A DNA stretch of 64,000 nt from Dipteronia dyeriana (GCA_032871835.1 CM065297.1:20624098-20688097); one strand, 5' to 3'; numbered from the stretch's first letter, positions 10,940 through 24,034 are shown. Numbers and translations are program-made. The notes: a model not told the origin generated them from the letters alone.

Positions 10940-11720
10940 AGAATTAGACATTATTAGATATGTTGCAACGTTGGTATTACGACCATCATCGAGCTACACA
11001 GTCCATGCATCACCAACTAATTGGCGCTACATAATTGAAAATCTCTCAACATATTGAGAAATGTAGTTATATGGCCATAACTCATGTTGATTGGAATATA
11101 TTCTTGATTAAATTGAAAAGAGATCAGTGGATGGTTAACTTGTTGTATAAGACTTGTACATGTAAGAAATTCCAAATGAATTACCTATCATGTTCTCATG
11201 CACTTGTAGCAGCTAAGTAAGTTGGATTATGTCAAATATTTACAAGTTTCAGATATTTTATTGTTGATTTAACATGTTTTGTTCCATTATTTCAGGATGG
11301 GGGGAGCGAAACTTGGATTACACTTCCTTATGTAGAAACTGCTATAAGAGGGAAACACTTGTGGACGCATATTCAATGTCTATCATGTCGGTGGGGCATC
11401 CTAATACTTTGGGTAGTGCCTGAAGACATAAGACAGCGTGTGGTCTTACCTCCAAAAAAAAATAACAAAAAACAAGATGATCTGGGTCATCCGTAATAGA
11501 ATAGATTTTCGTCTATATTAGAGAGGACATCCACACACTTGGACACAATAGTAGATGATATAATAACCCTTCGGCGCTTCCATGTAGCAGTAGCCAACCT
11601 GTCCCTGACCAATATCGTCGTAAGTGTAGCGTGTGCCACCAAGTCGGGCATAACAAACAAACATGCACAACCAAGGAAACAGAAATACATGGACCCAGTA
11701 AGCCATAATGAATGAAGAAT
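10940..11720 (+). pseudogene. MULE transposase C-terminus (SWIM and zinc knuckle)
   Basis: Pieces of a Mutator-like transposase in order: MLQRWYYDHHRATQSMHHQL, then after a frame change the SWIM zinc finger CTCKKFQMNYLSCSHALVAAK (C-x-C...C-x-H, 11154-11217). An intron-like gap (GTAAGT at 11219, TTTCAG near 11295) follows, then a VVLPPKK block and a C-x2-C-x4-H-x4-C zinc knuckle (CSVCHQVGHNKQTC, about 11628-11669). Stops and frameshifts separate the parts. The N-terminal and DDE portions are missing because the Athila-like LTR abuts at 10934. It may belong to the same element as the ULP1-like gene to the right. Confidence 0.8.
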
Positions 11721-11861
11721 TTTATCTTATTTGTACCCGTACTTTTAAAAATGATGTAACTTTATTTACATGTACTTGGTAATTGAAATATTATTTCATG
11801 ATGATTAAATTAATGCATGTATATAGGCCGAATCGAAAATAGAGAGACTGGGATTGTTATA

Positions 11862-12240
11862 GTAAGTCTCGGAAAGCATGTGGGATTGTTTCATTTATAT
11901 GTTCCAAGACCTTTGTTTATATGTTTCGAGACTTTGGTTTAATATGTTATGAGACTTTTCATTTAATATGTCTGAGACGTTTCATTAATATGTTTGAGAC
12001 TTTGGTTTTATATGTTATGAGACTTTGGTTTAATATGTTTTGAGACTTTTCTTTAATATGTCCGAAACTTTAGGTTTGTATGTTTCTAGACTTTGGTTTA
12101 ATATGTTCCGAGACTATGGTTTATACGTTTCGAGACTTTGGTTTACTATGTTTCGAGACATTTGTTTATACACTCTAAGACTTTGGTTTATATATTCCTA
12201 GACTTTTGTTTATACGTTCCAAGACTTTTGAAAGGACCTT
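11862..12240. repeat. GAGACTTTGG minisatellite, left array
   Basis: About 14 imperfect copies of a 22-26 bp unit of the form TATGTTTCGAGACTTTGGTTTA. A related array in the opposite orientation lies at 17920-18250, so the two bracket the ULP1-like gene. Confidence 0.9.
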
Positions 12241-14584
12241 TTACTTCACTTACAAAAAATGAAAGTATTAAAATTCGCTTTACTTATGCATTTGAGTATG
12301 TTATTATTTATGCATCTATTAAGCTTTTCTTTCTTCTTTTTCTTTGTTAAATTACATTGCATTGGGTATTGTGTAGTGTAACAAAAAGTGTTAAATATGT
12401 ACATCCAAAAAAATATTACAAAAAGTGTTCAGCATCAAGCCTTAGAGTTATAAAAAACTTCAATGGTCATCTTCAAGCGTCCAGCCTCCTTCTGATTAGA
12501 TCTTTCCACTCAAACTTCTTTTTTCTTACTACTATATGCTCGATCAACAATAGCGTATGGGGATCACAATTACCCCTATTAAAAAAATACAACAAATTTG
12601 ATTTTAATTAAATCAACAATGTGATTTCACTTTTAACTTACCACCTTGATTGTTGTGGCACATTAGATTTCGCTATTATAGCCATATGTATCTGATCGGC
12701 ATCCACCTTACATTGCTTCTAGTCACTCGTTCTGTTTGTATAAAATCTTACATGTGACAAAATCAATGGTAAAAACCACTACAAGCAGGCAACCTGTTTG
12801 TTTTTATGCTCAAATGGAACCTCATATATAAATGGATCATAAAGGTGGATAGACTGTTCAACGAGATCGATCTTGGTCATAAGCCAATGATACCCTTCGA
12901 TGTTACATGACACCAAAAGCTATAATAAAATATAAAATAATTTAAGATATGTTGAAAAGAAAAAAAATTGAGTATCCAGTTTCGTTTCCAATACACTCAC
13001 CGTGTCAACCTCGTGTCATGGCAGACATCCAGGTTTTCTGAGTTCGTGGGCCCAAATAAGAGCGTCCTTGTCTCAAGTGTGAGTCAGTACAGGCCAGGTG
13101 TATGGTGGTATGTCAACATCACCGAACCCACTCACTCATTGAAGTACATATATCTCTATTTAACAATTAACCTATAAACATCTGAGACTTTTGTAACCAT
13201 ATAACAATTAACAGTATAAACATCTGAGGCTTTTGTAACCATATAACAATTAACAAAAAAAAACTTGCATAGAATTGTGAATCAATGATCTCTATGCTCT
13301 GACTGTAGACCTCGTGAAAAGCACGTTGGTGCTTCCGCACAATCTGTAAATATGCATCCATATGCTAACAAAAGGAACCAAAAATAATGTTAAAATACAA
13401 TCTAAAAAGGAAAAATTACATACCATGTTTTCCAACTCCATATGGTTGGTTTCGAAATCTTCGAAACAGGAGATTCTGACCTCGTTATCCATATCCACGG
13501 TGCGCATGTATCATTGGAGAAAAGGAATACACATTAAAATTAAGAAGTAATTATCAAAAATCTAGGAAAATATTACCAAAAACTAGTATGTTATACATTA
13601 CCGTTTTGTCCTTCTTGAACTGCCTGCATGCGTTCAGCTGTTCCGGATCAACTAATTCAGTAGAATGAAATTTGTGGACCATAGCTTAGACCTCTTTCAC
13701 CTGCATGGGTCAGTGTAGGGGGTAGTCATTTACCAACCGTGTTTGTGCACCCGCAATGATTGGCCAATCTGTAAACTAGGGTCATCTGGATCCCCACTAC
13801 CTGAAGCCTCCTGTGACATGAGTGTAGTGTCTGAAATGACAACAGTAGGGATAGGGACCTACGAAGCATCTGGACCAACTATGACTCGGCTTCCTAAACC
13901 CCCCTCAGACACAATTGTAAATACTGTAGAGAAAGGGTCCTACTGAGCAATATCTGAAGCTACAGCATCTACCACTGTTGTAGTGTCATACGAAGCACTA
14001 TTTTAAAGCTGCAGTGTCCTGCTGACTCTGTGCACCAGCATATGCCACGGTTGCATCAACATTCTGTGGAGTCGTCTTAGTAAGTGATACAACTGCTACA
14101 GTGTCTTGATAGGGAGTAGGTATTGAATCCATACAGGGTAAAGCTACAATTTGATGAGCTATCTCTGTGGGTTGTACAGTTACATTGGCACTCTGTGTGC
14201 CTATGTTCTGTTGGGCCGACACCCCTTTAGCCTTATAATCAAACGGCTCATCCGTATGCAAATCAGTAGATGTCCCTTAAAGTGTACGTATCATACGGAC
14301 CAACTCCTGGTGTTGCTACTATTTTTCCTAGTCACTCTTGCAGACATCCTCCCGTATTGCATTTATGGCACTGATGAATTCGGCAAACCAATGTTCTAAA
14401 TTTTCTGGTACTTCCTGAAGGAGAAAATCACGTGTCTAAGTTATAATTTAAATTCTTATTTGAAAATGACCTCATCCAATAACAATTTATATAACTATCG
14501 TATAAGAGATCGTTGGTCTATAAGACTTGTGGTGCCTCCATGTGCATGCTCTGTATAGGTAGAGTTAGCACCAAGGGAAGGTGT

Positions 14585-16538
14585 TGTTGGGATTTATGCC
14601 CTAAAGATGTAATTTGTAAATGGATATATGAAATAAATAAAAGAAAAGTTCAATCATTCTTGTTATGTTGTTTATTTTATAACTTGTGCATATTAACATT
14701 CTAGATTGTAGGATGTAATCTCGAACTGTATATATAAGTGTCATATACAGATGGATACAGTAAGAGACGTGTAATCTAAAGAATTCATAGTTACCAAATA
14801 AAGCTCGGTAATTTATTTGTGGTTAATCTATAGCTACGGTCCATTCCGTAATGTAAAGTGATTTTATCCTGAATCATTCATATAAAGATGTGAGAATGAA
14901 GGCACCTTGTATGATGTGATCATATAGGACTGGTCATGATACATATGAATCTCTCACCAAGATCTATTTACTAATGAGATTCATATATATCAACTAATGA
15001 TGGTTGCATGTGGGTGATCTTAATCCTGAGTGTCATATCAACTCCTTCAGGTTAGACTTTGATATATCATGGGTGAGGTCGGATGCAGTTCCTAATCAAT
15101 ATGCTCTGTATGTTAGGATTACGGTTTGACTTGTGGTTGGGAAGGTTTGTACACAATAGTGGAATCCACTCATTCTTCTGAGAAGTATGTGGTAGTTCCC
15201 TTAAGGGTTGATTCGGGGATTGGACAATATAAGCGCTCTCCTAATTTCATAAGGAAATAGGATTTATTGTCCATTAGAGAATCAACAGTACTTAAAGAAT
15301 ATGTGTAATTAGAGGGGTATACGGACATTATGACCCAACTCTAATTATGAACTACTGTGGAGGATCACACCATGTGTAATAGATATATTGATGGACACCG
15401 AGTTATATCGGTCTGTGTAAAAGCGTCTGCAATTGAGAGAGTGCAGCTTCGGGTTTTTAATGGAATAACACCGGAGTTAATAATCAATGAATATTAATTA
15501 AAGAGTTTAATTGATGACTTCGATGATTATTGGAGCTCAAAATATTGTGGGTACATAAGTTCATTTGTTGGCCCGGTCGATTTAGGTAATAAGGGTCACC
15601 GTTAATTAATTAGATTGTCCAATTAATGTGTTACGAAAGTAACACGTCTTTTCTCGGAAATAAATTAAATAATGAGACTATTTGATTAACGAATAATGGT
15701 GATTAAATAAATTTAATAATAATATTATTTAATTATGTTATTAATCACTAAATTGAGGATATTTGTTGATATTTGTTTTTGAATAAAATAAGATAATATG
15801 ATTATTTTATTTTATTTAATTAAATATTTAACTTTTGAATTTAAACGGTTTGAATTCAAATCAAATAAAATAAACAAAATATTAATCAATATCTTTAGAG
15901 ATATTTGATATCTTAAAAGATTAGATTGATAGGTTTAATTGATTGGTTTTAACTAAATATTGATTTTGAATTAAAAAAAAAATCAACCACAATATCAATT
16001 AAAAGAGAGAAGAAAAAAGTGTCATTAAGAATTTTTGCATTAGATGCAGTTTTTGTGTGCGTGAAACAGAAGAGATATCAAAGAAAACACAAAACACTTA
16101 ACACATTTTAGACTGTGTGCATAGTGCACATTAAAGTAAAAAAAGAATATATTTTTTTCATGCTTTTGTGTTTTTGAAATACTTGGAAGAAATAGTTTCT
16201 TCTTCTTTTCTCTACATCCTCCTAAGTTCCTGAGTACGTGACACGTCCACACACAGTTACCAGTTTCGAGAATAGCTAGAAAGATCAGTGGTACAGACCA
16301 GGAGCATATCGCAAAGTTAAGGAGCCTCCTACGTAGGTATGAAGAATTGATTTCTTATCTTCTTTTGATTATTGTTTTCAATTTCTTTTGTATGTATATA
16401 TTTATTATTGTAATAAAATTGTATGTATAAGTTTCGAAAAATTACGATCCCAAGTTCACTGGTCTCAGATCATTTACGATCTGCATAAAAATTTTAAAAC
16501 TTATTTCCGCTGCGTTACCAATGAATGGAGTTCCAACA
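14585..16538. mobile_element. Solo LTR, 1954 bp, inside the ULP1-like gene
   Basis: Starts TGTTGGGATTTATGCCC and ends GGAGTTCCAACA, giving a 6-bp terminal inverted match TGTTGG/CCAACA. Flanks are GGTGT on the left and GGTGC on the right, a 5-bp target duplication with one mismatch. No coding sequence is visible inside. The flanking ULP1-like gene linker reads on across it when it is removed. A Ty1/copia origin is possible but not shown. Confidence 0.85.
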
Positions 16539-17919
16539 GGTGCATCGTGACCCACCATCTGAGTAACTGTCACGAGTCTGACATGGGTCGGCCTGACAAG
16601 TGCAGCAAGGACATTACTCGATGCAACAACATCAGTACTCTACTGCTCGGGTGCAAGGGATCTAGATCTAGTCTGTGTACTTATGTCTGCATCTCTCAAC
16701 TCCCCACATGTTTAGCAGACGCTAACAGATCCCTCCTTCCCCAACATAGTCGCCGTTGAAGCCTCATTAGAGTACATATTGTCTACCTCATCAATCCCCT
16801 GGCAGTATCATAAACCCGGCTCCACTTCTGTGGGGTCAAATCTGCTTCCGTGAACATCTGAAATTTTATCATAAAAACAAACGTGACATCAGAAACTTGG
16901 AATGAGAATTATATTCATAAGTGTACTAGCTAGATTATTACCTTTACGGTGAAAATCTTATCCAGTTTCTCTCCACTCGGTCACCGAGTCAACTCCTACC
17001 TCAGAATACGCAGGAAAGGTTAGTCAACTATCATGGGAGTCTTGAATTGCGTGGCAATGGTTGGAATAACTTAAAATGCAAAAACCTACAACACATCCAA
17101 CGATATTATGATTGGTTAGTTGGAAAACGTAATAAGTCAATAATTAAATTATTAGTGGTAATTAAGATTCAAAGGCTCACCAGTAGCACGTATGTCAACC
17201 ACAAAATATTGTATCTCGACGGCCTAGAGAGAATTGCCTTTTTGAACCCAATTATGGAGTATTTGCACACATATGAACCCCATGGGAACGCATTGAATGC
17301 ATCCAAGTCAACAACAAGGCACAACTGCCATATAGGGACGGAATACCTCTCTTTCGTTCTGATCAAAACACAATTCAACATGTACAGGAGATATAGCTTC
17401 ACTGCATCAAATTGTTATTGCCATTGACTTTATTGAATCCTTGCTTCAATTTTGGCAAAAGTGACCATATCTCAACCACCAAAGTATGAGCGGTGTATGC
17501 CATTAAGACATCTTCATATAGCTCTGTATCTGGGAAGGCTAAGGCTCCGAACTTCAACCTGGTGATCAACAAAACTCGACTCTAAAAAACCGAACGCTAT
17601 GTGGACCCATCATCTCATCACTGGGTTCATCGTGGTGTAACACACTCGAAGGCTACTGATGCACAATACCACCGGAAAACATGATTTCTCACTACATGTG
17701 TTGAAAAATGGCCAAAACATGACTAATGATACATATCTCGCTCTTCAACCCCAATTTTTACTACTCCATTAAGTGCCTCATCGATTACTTATAGGTTTTT
17801 CATGTGATTATGGTGAGTAATCTTGGAGCCATACCAGTTGTCCTTGGAAGTTCTTAACCGGGCCCTCAAATTCCTCATATGCAATTCACAACAATACAAA
17901 CTTTAGGTCAGAAAATTTT

Positions 17920-18250
17920 TCCCAGTAAGTCTTGAATAATATAACAAAGTTTCAGAAGCAATATAAAAGTCTTGGAACGCATTTCAAAGTCTCAGATACA
18001 AGTCTTGGAACATGTTATAGAAGACTCAAACACTATAGTCTATTCAAAAGTCTCGAAAAACTTATACAGAATTCTCGAAACAGGTTATAAAATACTCAGA
18101 CACTATAGCCTATTCAAAAGTCTTGGACAAAAGTCTCAGAATTTGTTATGAAAGACTCAGACACTATTGTCTATTCAAAAGTCTCTGACAAAATCTCGGA
18201 AAGCTTATACAAAAATCTCGGAAAGCTTATACAAAAGTCTCGGAAACTAA
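17920..18250. repeat. GAGACTTTGG minisatellite, right array (inverted)
   Basis: Many copies of AAAGTCTCGGAAAGCTTATAC-like units, the reverse complement of the left array unit. A longer internal repeat (ACTCAGACACTATTGTCTATTCAAAAG) recurs three times. It lies between the DUF1985 part and the likely start of the ULP1-like gene. Confidence 0.85.
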
Positions 18251-18261
18251 CCTATGTCTCG

Positions 18262-18660
18262 TAAAGAGTTACTGTTCATCTTCTTCCACAATTTCAAACC
18301 CTAAAACTTACAAAATGAAACCCAATGATATAGATCTAACACTTCAACAATACAAATAGAATGAATACCTCAACAAAACATAATCAAATCTAACTTCAAA
18401 ATGGTTTGAAAATTAATACATACCTTCGTCATCGCGTTTTGCCAAACAAAGTCTCGGAACTTTCTCACTCTACTCTCACACTAAACTAAAAAGTAAAAAT
18501 AAAAACAAAAAGTAAAAATATAAAATGAAACAAAACTGAATTCAAATTAACTGGCGTGGAAGGTACTGTGGGGGTATTTTTGAAAGAAACTCATTTTTAG
18601 TGCCTTTTAAACGTAAATTTTTAAAAAAGTGACAGTGTTAAAATGTCATCTCTAAAATTT
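18262..18660. other. Right-end region of the first MULE
   Basis: Holds the possible first exon of the ULP1-like gene (minus strand) and one more GTCTCGGAAC motif. Beyond it lies a GTACTGTGGGGGTATTTTTG block of the kind seen near ends of plant MULEs that lack long TIRs. The exact end and target duplication could not be fixed. Confidence 0.4.
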
Positions 18661-18669
18661 GTCATTTAA

Positions 18670-18840
18670 TTTTTTAACTCGCTAATATTCTTATATTCAT
18701 ACACATTGTATTAGCTAATACAATACAATATTGTATAGTCCAAAACAAGCCAAACATTATATCACATTAATTTTATAAATTTTAAAATCCTAATACAATA
18801 CATGCAATCTAATACAATACAATGTATCTAATATCTTCTT
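18670..18840. repeat. Fragment of TACAATA-rich MITE family
   Basis: Shares AATACAATACAATA blocks and the terminal-like text AAAACAAGCCAAAC with the full MITE at 45845-46439. Only a partial copy is seen. Confidence 0.5.
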
Positions 18841-19089
18841 TATATAAATCATTGGCTTAGAAAGACTGGTTCACCGATATCCTTAGATTCTTGCTTGACC
18901 TTTACAATGATAGGTCAATCATCCAAGGTAAAAAAAATACCATGTGCTTTTGCTTTTGAGATGCACACATTTTGTAAAAGCAAAAATGTTTGTGTTGAAT
19001 TAGAGCCAATGGACCTAAAATTAATTCATTATTTTTGAATGCCAAAAGGATAGTACATGACTTAAGCGATTATGGGTAAAATTCCTTTC

Positions 19090-20100
19090 TCTTTTAAGAT
19101 AAGTTACCCTGTTGACGATAATTTTTAGATCACGTATGATCGATCACGGTCTAACAAATTATTGCCAATTGACAACGGTGTTATGAAGAAAATAGAAAAA
19201 AGAGAAGAAAACATGCACACATAAGTTTACGTGGTAAAACCTCAAAGGTGAGGAAACATCCACGGTTGCCGATGATGGTGAGAAGGGAAATCACTATGAA
19301 TAGAATGATTACACCCTCTGTTTCTCTCTTTTTTATCGTATCCCTCTTCCAATGTTTTTCTCTGTCTATCTGTGTATCTTTTTTCATGTGTTGTTGTCTC
19401 TCTCTGTATATCTTTTTTCGTATCCCTTTTTAATGAGATTATGGGTCTATTTATATATGCATAAAACCCTACTCTTTGTTATACAAATAAGGAAATGTGA
19501 TGAAGTTTAATTAGGATTGGTTACTTGTTGAAGTCGTCTTTGCCTTATTTCCTGTTTTGGAGGTCTTGTGTATTAATTAGAATCTTCGTATGATTCTAGT
19601 TGAATAGTCCGTTTAGGACTTATTTCCTAATTGGTGTTCATTCTTCTGAAAACTTTGAGTTCTTTCCTGAATAGAATTCTGACACTGGAGTGGAAATAGG
19701 GATATTTCCCTATTGGAGTATGAATCTAGATTCTTTGTTTGAGTAAGATCATTCTTCTTCGTATTTGAGTCGTAGTTGCCTTTAATGTCTCACACGTATT
19801 GTTTAACTGATCAATCACCTAATCCCGACCAAATCTTTTGTGTCTCGATCAGGTGGTCTTTATCTGATCAGGTTATCTCTACCCGATCGGTTAGTTTTTC
19901 CAATCAGATAATATTTTCGATCATCTTGGATAATCTTGACTAGGCCTTAAGATTATCTATTAATTGTCTTGGATTGATTTTTTCCAAATGTTTTTTATGA
20001 CGTGACATATCTAATCATCGTGTTTGTAGGTGATCATGTTGACTTGTCATTTTATCAGAAAATCCCTATAAATACCCTAATCACCACAATTACATAGAAA
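19090..20100. repeat. Dispersed LTR-like repeat, copy 1
   Basis: Contains CCAATTGACAACGG, TTTACGTGGTAAAACC, GAAACATCCACGG and GAGATTATGGGTCTATTTATAT in the same order and spacing as the sequence at 28310-29200. The TATA-like CTATTTATAT and transcript-leader style suggest LTR or leader sequence. No coding region is seen and the ends are not defined. Confidence 0.5.
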
Positions 20101-20487
20101 TATGTTATCTAAAACAAAATCTAGAATGTGGTAGTTTACCTGCCCATATTTATTAGGTAGAAATGGATACTAATCATATTAGATGATCGTTCATTCAAGT
20201 TTATGGTCTATAAGAAACAATATTAATTAATGTGTATTTTACAAATATATGTAGAGAATTTTATCTTTGGTGTGCATCTCTCATTCTACATTGGTAGGGA
20301 CGTAACCAATATTCAATACAAGGGTGGGTTAGAATATATTTTTTTATGTGAACCTCTATGATACAAGAATTTTATATATATATATATAACAAATATACAC
20401 CTACTAAGGAGACATAGTGAGTAAAATGCATATTCTAAGAATATACGGGTTTTTTAATATAAAAACAAAACATAAAATAAATAGAAT
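20101..20487. other. AT-rich gap
   Basis: I see no gene, RNA or clear repeat here apart from a short (TA)n run near 20372. Confidence 0.5.
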
Positions 20488-20492
20488 GCAAA

Positions 20493-21009
20493 TGATGTAG
20501 AACAAGTGGCTGAATCCTACATGGTTTTGTGGGATCATCCTAAATCCAAGAATAAATGACTATAATTGAAGGGAACCGACGAGATCTTCTAAAATCAACA
20601 CCTTTGGCATTGTGGCACGACTTTTTTCGACCAAATTCCATCATTTAGGTCCCGAAATCGCAGTTCTTTCCTTTTTGGAAAATTTCCTTTTTAGTCATAA
20701 GTTGACTTTGACAAGCCAGAATCGCCTACCGTTAATTCCGGCTTGTTTATGGTCGTTAATATATTTTATTTCCGCAACTTTTGTGATTTCACTAATTTTG
20801 GCATTTTTTGATATGTAATCCCGTTTCTTGTCCAACAAGGATTCGGGTTAGTGTTTTTTTTTTCATTTTAAATAGTCTTGTAAACCGAAATGCTCATTTA
20901 GCTTATTATTCAATAAAATTTCAAAAGTTTTATCCTTATATTCTGGTGGATTCCAGTTTTCATAGAAATTAGACGTCGGTCTATTTTCTTTTACATTTTC
21001 ACTGCGTCA
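20493..21009 (+). mobile_element. Solo LTR family B, copy 1 (517 bp)
   Basis: Starts TGATGTAGAACAAGTGG and ends TTCACTGCGTCA. It is flanked on both sides by GCAAA (20488-20492 and 21010-21014), a perfect 5-bp target duplication. A second copy in reverse orientation lies at 55514-56026 and aligns end to end. TG...CA ends with a 5-bp duplication indicate an LTR-retrotransposon solo LTR. An ORF of 68 codons inside is not supported by the other copy. Confidence 0.9.
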
Positions 21010-21014
21010 GCAAA

Positions 21015-22870
21015 TACAATCAAAGTACACTAATTAAGTTGTGTCATACTATTTTTTAAAAGATCAAACTTATGAATTATAACATCTGGATCAAAAAATA
21101 TGATAATATAAAGTTTATAAATTAAAATTAGATTAAATAATATTTCAAAATGAAATAAAATAATCAAACGCATGTAACTCTTAAAGAATGTCTATTTTGA
21201 AGACAAAAAACTTTAAAATTGGGAAAGAAGTTGAATCTATTTTGGTGAATGAGAGATAAAATTGGTTTAAAAGTCTCTTTATTTATATATATATATATAT
21301 AAAAGAAATATAACATGGACAATATATGAACAAATCTATTAGTTGGTGTTATAAACGGTATTTGATAAAATTGTATATATTTTTGGTAAATTTACATTGT
21401 ATTTTTAATATATATTGGTAAATTTACGTTGTATTTTTAATATATATATATATATATATATATGGTGGGTCATGTGTAGTTACATCATTGATTAGTGGTT
21501 GACGGTTCGAGTCCACCATACACATTTTACAGGTAGGAGTAGAGAGTTTACTCTCTAGTGTTGTGAAGCATATATCTCTCGATAATAAGAATAATTATCC
21601 GAACCGTACATGTTTTGCTTGATGTTTTCAACAACAACAAAAAATGTACTCTAAATTTGGTTAAAACCCATAAAATGAAAGTATCCAAATTCTATCCATA
21701 ACATTGCACTAATTATTAGATACAGCCTGAATTGTGCGAGGTTAATGGATGAATATCATATCCGTCAATGCCTATCTCAACTTTTCAAGGTTAAATCAAC
21801 TTAAACGAAGTCTGAATTGCCCTATAAAAATCCTAAATTTGAAAGGGTGCTGTTGTCCTTTTGACATTGAAACACTTATATATATATATATATATATATA
21901 TATGTAGAAAATAGTCTTTCCCGACTATAGTTTCTAGGAAATAGCCCCACTCCACTGGAATATATTTTGGACTAATAGTGAGTTAGTGACCCATATATAT
22001 ATAGAAATTGTCCATTTCCCATTTGAAACGGTTATTCAGCTTTGCATCCCTATGTCTCTTTGTGAATAAAAAGAGGCAATTAAGTGGTCCTAGGAAAGGA
22101 ATTGCAGGAGACTTTTCCCTGAAAGAAAAAAAAAAAAAGGAAATCGAAAACACCTTTTAAATTAATCTTGGCCACACTTGACTCTCAATTGAAAATTCTC
22201 TACTATTTAAAGGACCGCAATTTGCAAAATTATAGAATTGGGTTTTTGGCTTGGATTTTGGTTTTATTTGGACCACCTTCTGACTCAGAGTACTCTCATG
22301 AATCTATAGACAACTTTCAAAGTACAAAATGTGGAATGTTCTGATCTTCAAAAAAGCATAAACCAACACCACAAGAAAAGTGACCTTCTACGACGTGAAA
22401 TGTCCGTCGTAGACGTGTATCTAATATGAGCAACTTCATATAGAAAACCGAGTACTGTGTGCAACGAAATTCCATGATTACTACATCATGTATCAGATAT
22501 CATAATTAGTAATTTAGTAGTTTTTTTTTGTTTTTTTTTTTTAAAGAATTTAGTAGTTTTGTTTTGTTCTATTTCTATGTACATTACATATTTTTTTGAC
22601 TTACTAATAATTATCATCTTTTTGTGTAGATCGAATTGACAAACCAGTGCAAACATAAAACCATCTGTAATCTTCTGATTGTGTGTATGTATATGTTTGC
22701 TCTTGGTCAATTTCTACAACTGGATTCTTAATTTCTTGATTTTATCATCTTCTTTATTTTTTTAAAATTTATAATTACAAGGTGAAAGAAACCTCTTAAG
22801 CAATGTTGATTCAGTTTAAATAACTTGTTGTAAGCCTCATCATTTGATCACAAATAGTAGGGTTGTTGCA
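21015..22870. other. Non-coding region with a tRNA-like SINE remnant
   Basis: No gene seen. At about 21462-21560 the text GATTAGTGGTTGACGGTTCGAGTCC resembles tRNA A- and B-box spacing (B box GGTTCGAGTCC), suggesting a degenerate SINE head. Several (AT)n runs occur (21283, 21443, 21880). The last 500 bp are the 5' flank of the carboxypeptidase pseudogene. Confidence 0.45.
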
Positions 22871-24034
22871 ATGGGAAAAATCTTTCTTCTGTTCATCTTT
22901 TTTCTCTCTTGTAAGTTTTCTCCATGGATATTTTGCTCTTGATGCAGGAACCAATGATGGGTCTGAACAGTGGAGATATGTTGAAGTTCGACCTAGTATG
23001 TCAATATCTACTTATAATTTGTTTTAATTGTTTTTGGAAATTTTATAATCATGAGATCAACATATTAGACTATACTAATTTAAATTTGTGATTTCAACAT
23101 TCACTTGTCTAGCTATTTATTCTCAATCCAACTATCATAATATGCTCGTAATTCATTGAATTTTTTTCAACCATTGAACTGACAACAAATGGGAAAGGTA
23201 AATGGATGTTGAAATGTCATTATTTAAATCTAAATTTTAAGTTAATATAGTTTGTCCGGTTACTCGGTAATATTGTTTTTTTCTTGATACTTACAATTAT
23301 TCTATACTTTTTCTAGTATATGATAAACTTGAATGTTTTGGAATTGTCTGAATAAACGGTTTTATTGTTGATTGTCACCCTCCCAATAACGAAGGTATTT
23401 GACAAACGAAGCAACATCTTGGCAAGCAGTTTCATATGTCGAACTTTTATAGATTTTGGATGAATATTCATACCATTTAAGTTTATGTTATGACTAAAAT
23501 GAAGATAACATTCATACTCCTTCAATATAACAATTTCTCAATTTTGAATCGTCGTCATTGTAAATTATATATAAAAAATCAGATATAATGTTTTATCAAC
23601 TTAAAGTTGTAATTATCAATTTACAATCATATGTTTACTAGGTAAAAAACAACTTTCAATTTTATAAAGTTATTATAACTCAAATAGTTTTATAAAATTA
23701 TTTTTGCAATTTCCTCAATTATTATAGCACTTCTAAGTATTTCATAATATATTTTTTTTCAATGCAGAGGCCCACCTGTAATGGTGGCTTTAAAAGAGTC
23801 CATATAGATTTGAAGATCCATCCAAGCCATGGCCAATACTACTATGGCTCAAAGGAGGCCCATAAAAAATGTAGAAAATAAAACATTAAAGGCGTGTTTG
23901 GTATCTTTTTAAAAATGATGTTTTTGAGAACTATTTTTAAAAATGAAAATTAGACCCTTTCATATAGTTGTTTTTCGATTTGTTTTCGTTTTTATTTTTT
24001 AAAAACAATTTTGAATTCACGTTCGTTATCTGTT

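Larger units (their letters stand above)
12474..18446 (-). pseudogene. MULE-borne DUF1985/ULP1 (C48 peptidase)-like gene, broken
   Basis: On the minus strand a possible start ATGACGAAG|GTATGT lies at 18446. DUF1985-like sequence follows at about 17890-17165 (LITRLKFGALAFPD; LVVDLDAFNAFPWGSYV), then a linker. The C-terminal ULP1 fold carries the catalytic His (CNIEGYHWLMTKIDL), Asp (SIHLYDPF) and Cys (QQSRW|GNCDPHTLLL) in order. The last intron is 12576-12641 (GTAAGT...AATAG) and the stop is at 12474-12476. Two TAG codons sit between the Asp and Cys regions, and a solo LTR (14585-16538) splits the linker. DUF1985 plus C48 is the gene carried by Kaonashi/KIS-type MULEs. The usual DCG around the Cys reads NCD, so activity is doubtful even before the stops. 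Confidence 0.8.

Noticed and set aside
20612..20818. 68-codon ORF with hydrophobic end
   Set aside because: It lies wholly inside the solo LTR and is not preserved in the second copy at 55514-56026.
21462..21560. Possible tRNA gene (GGTTCGAGTCC)
   Set aside because: The B box is good but no cloverleaf with acceptor stem and anticodon arm could be built; a SINE remnant is more likely.
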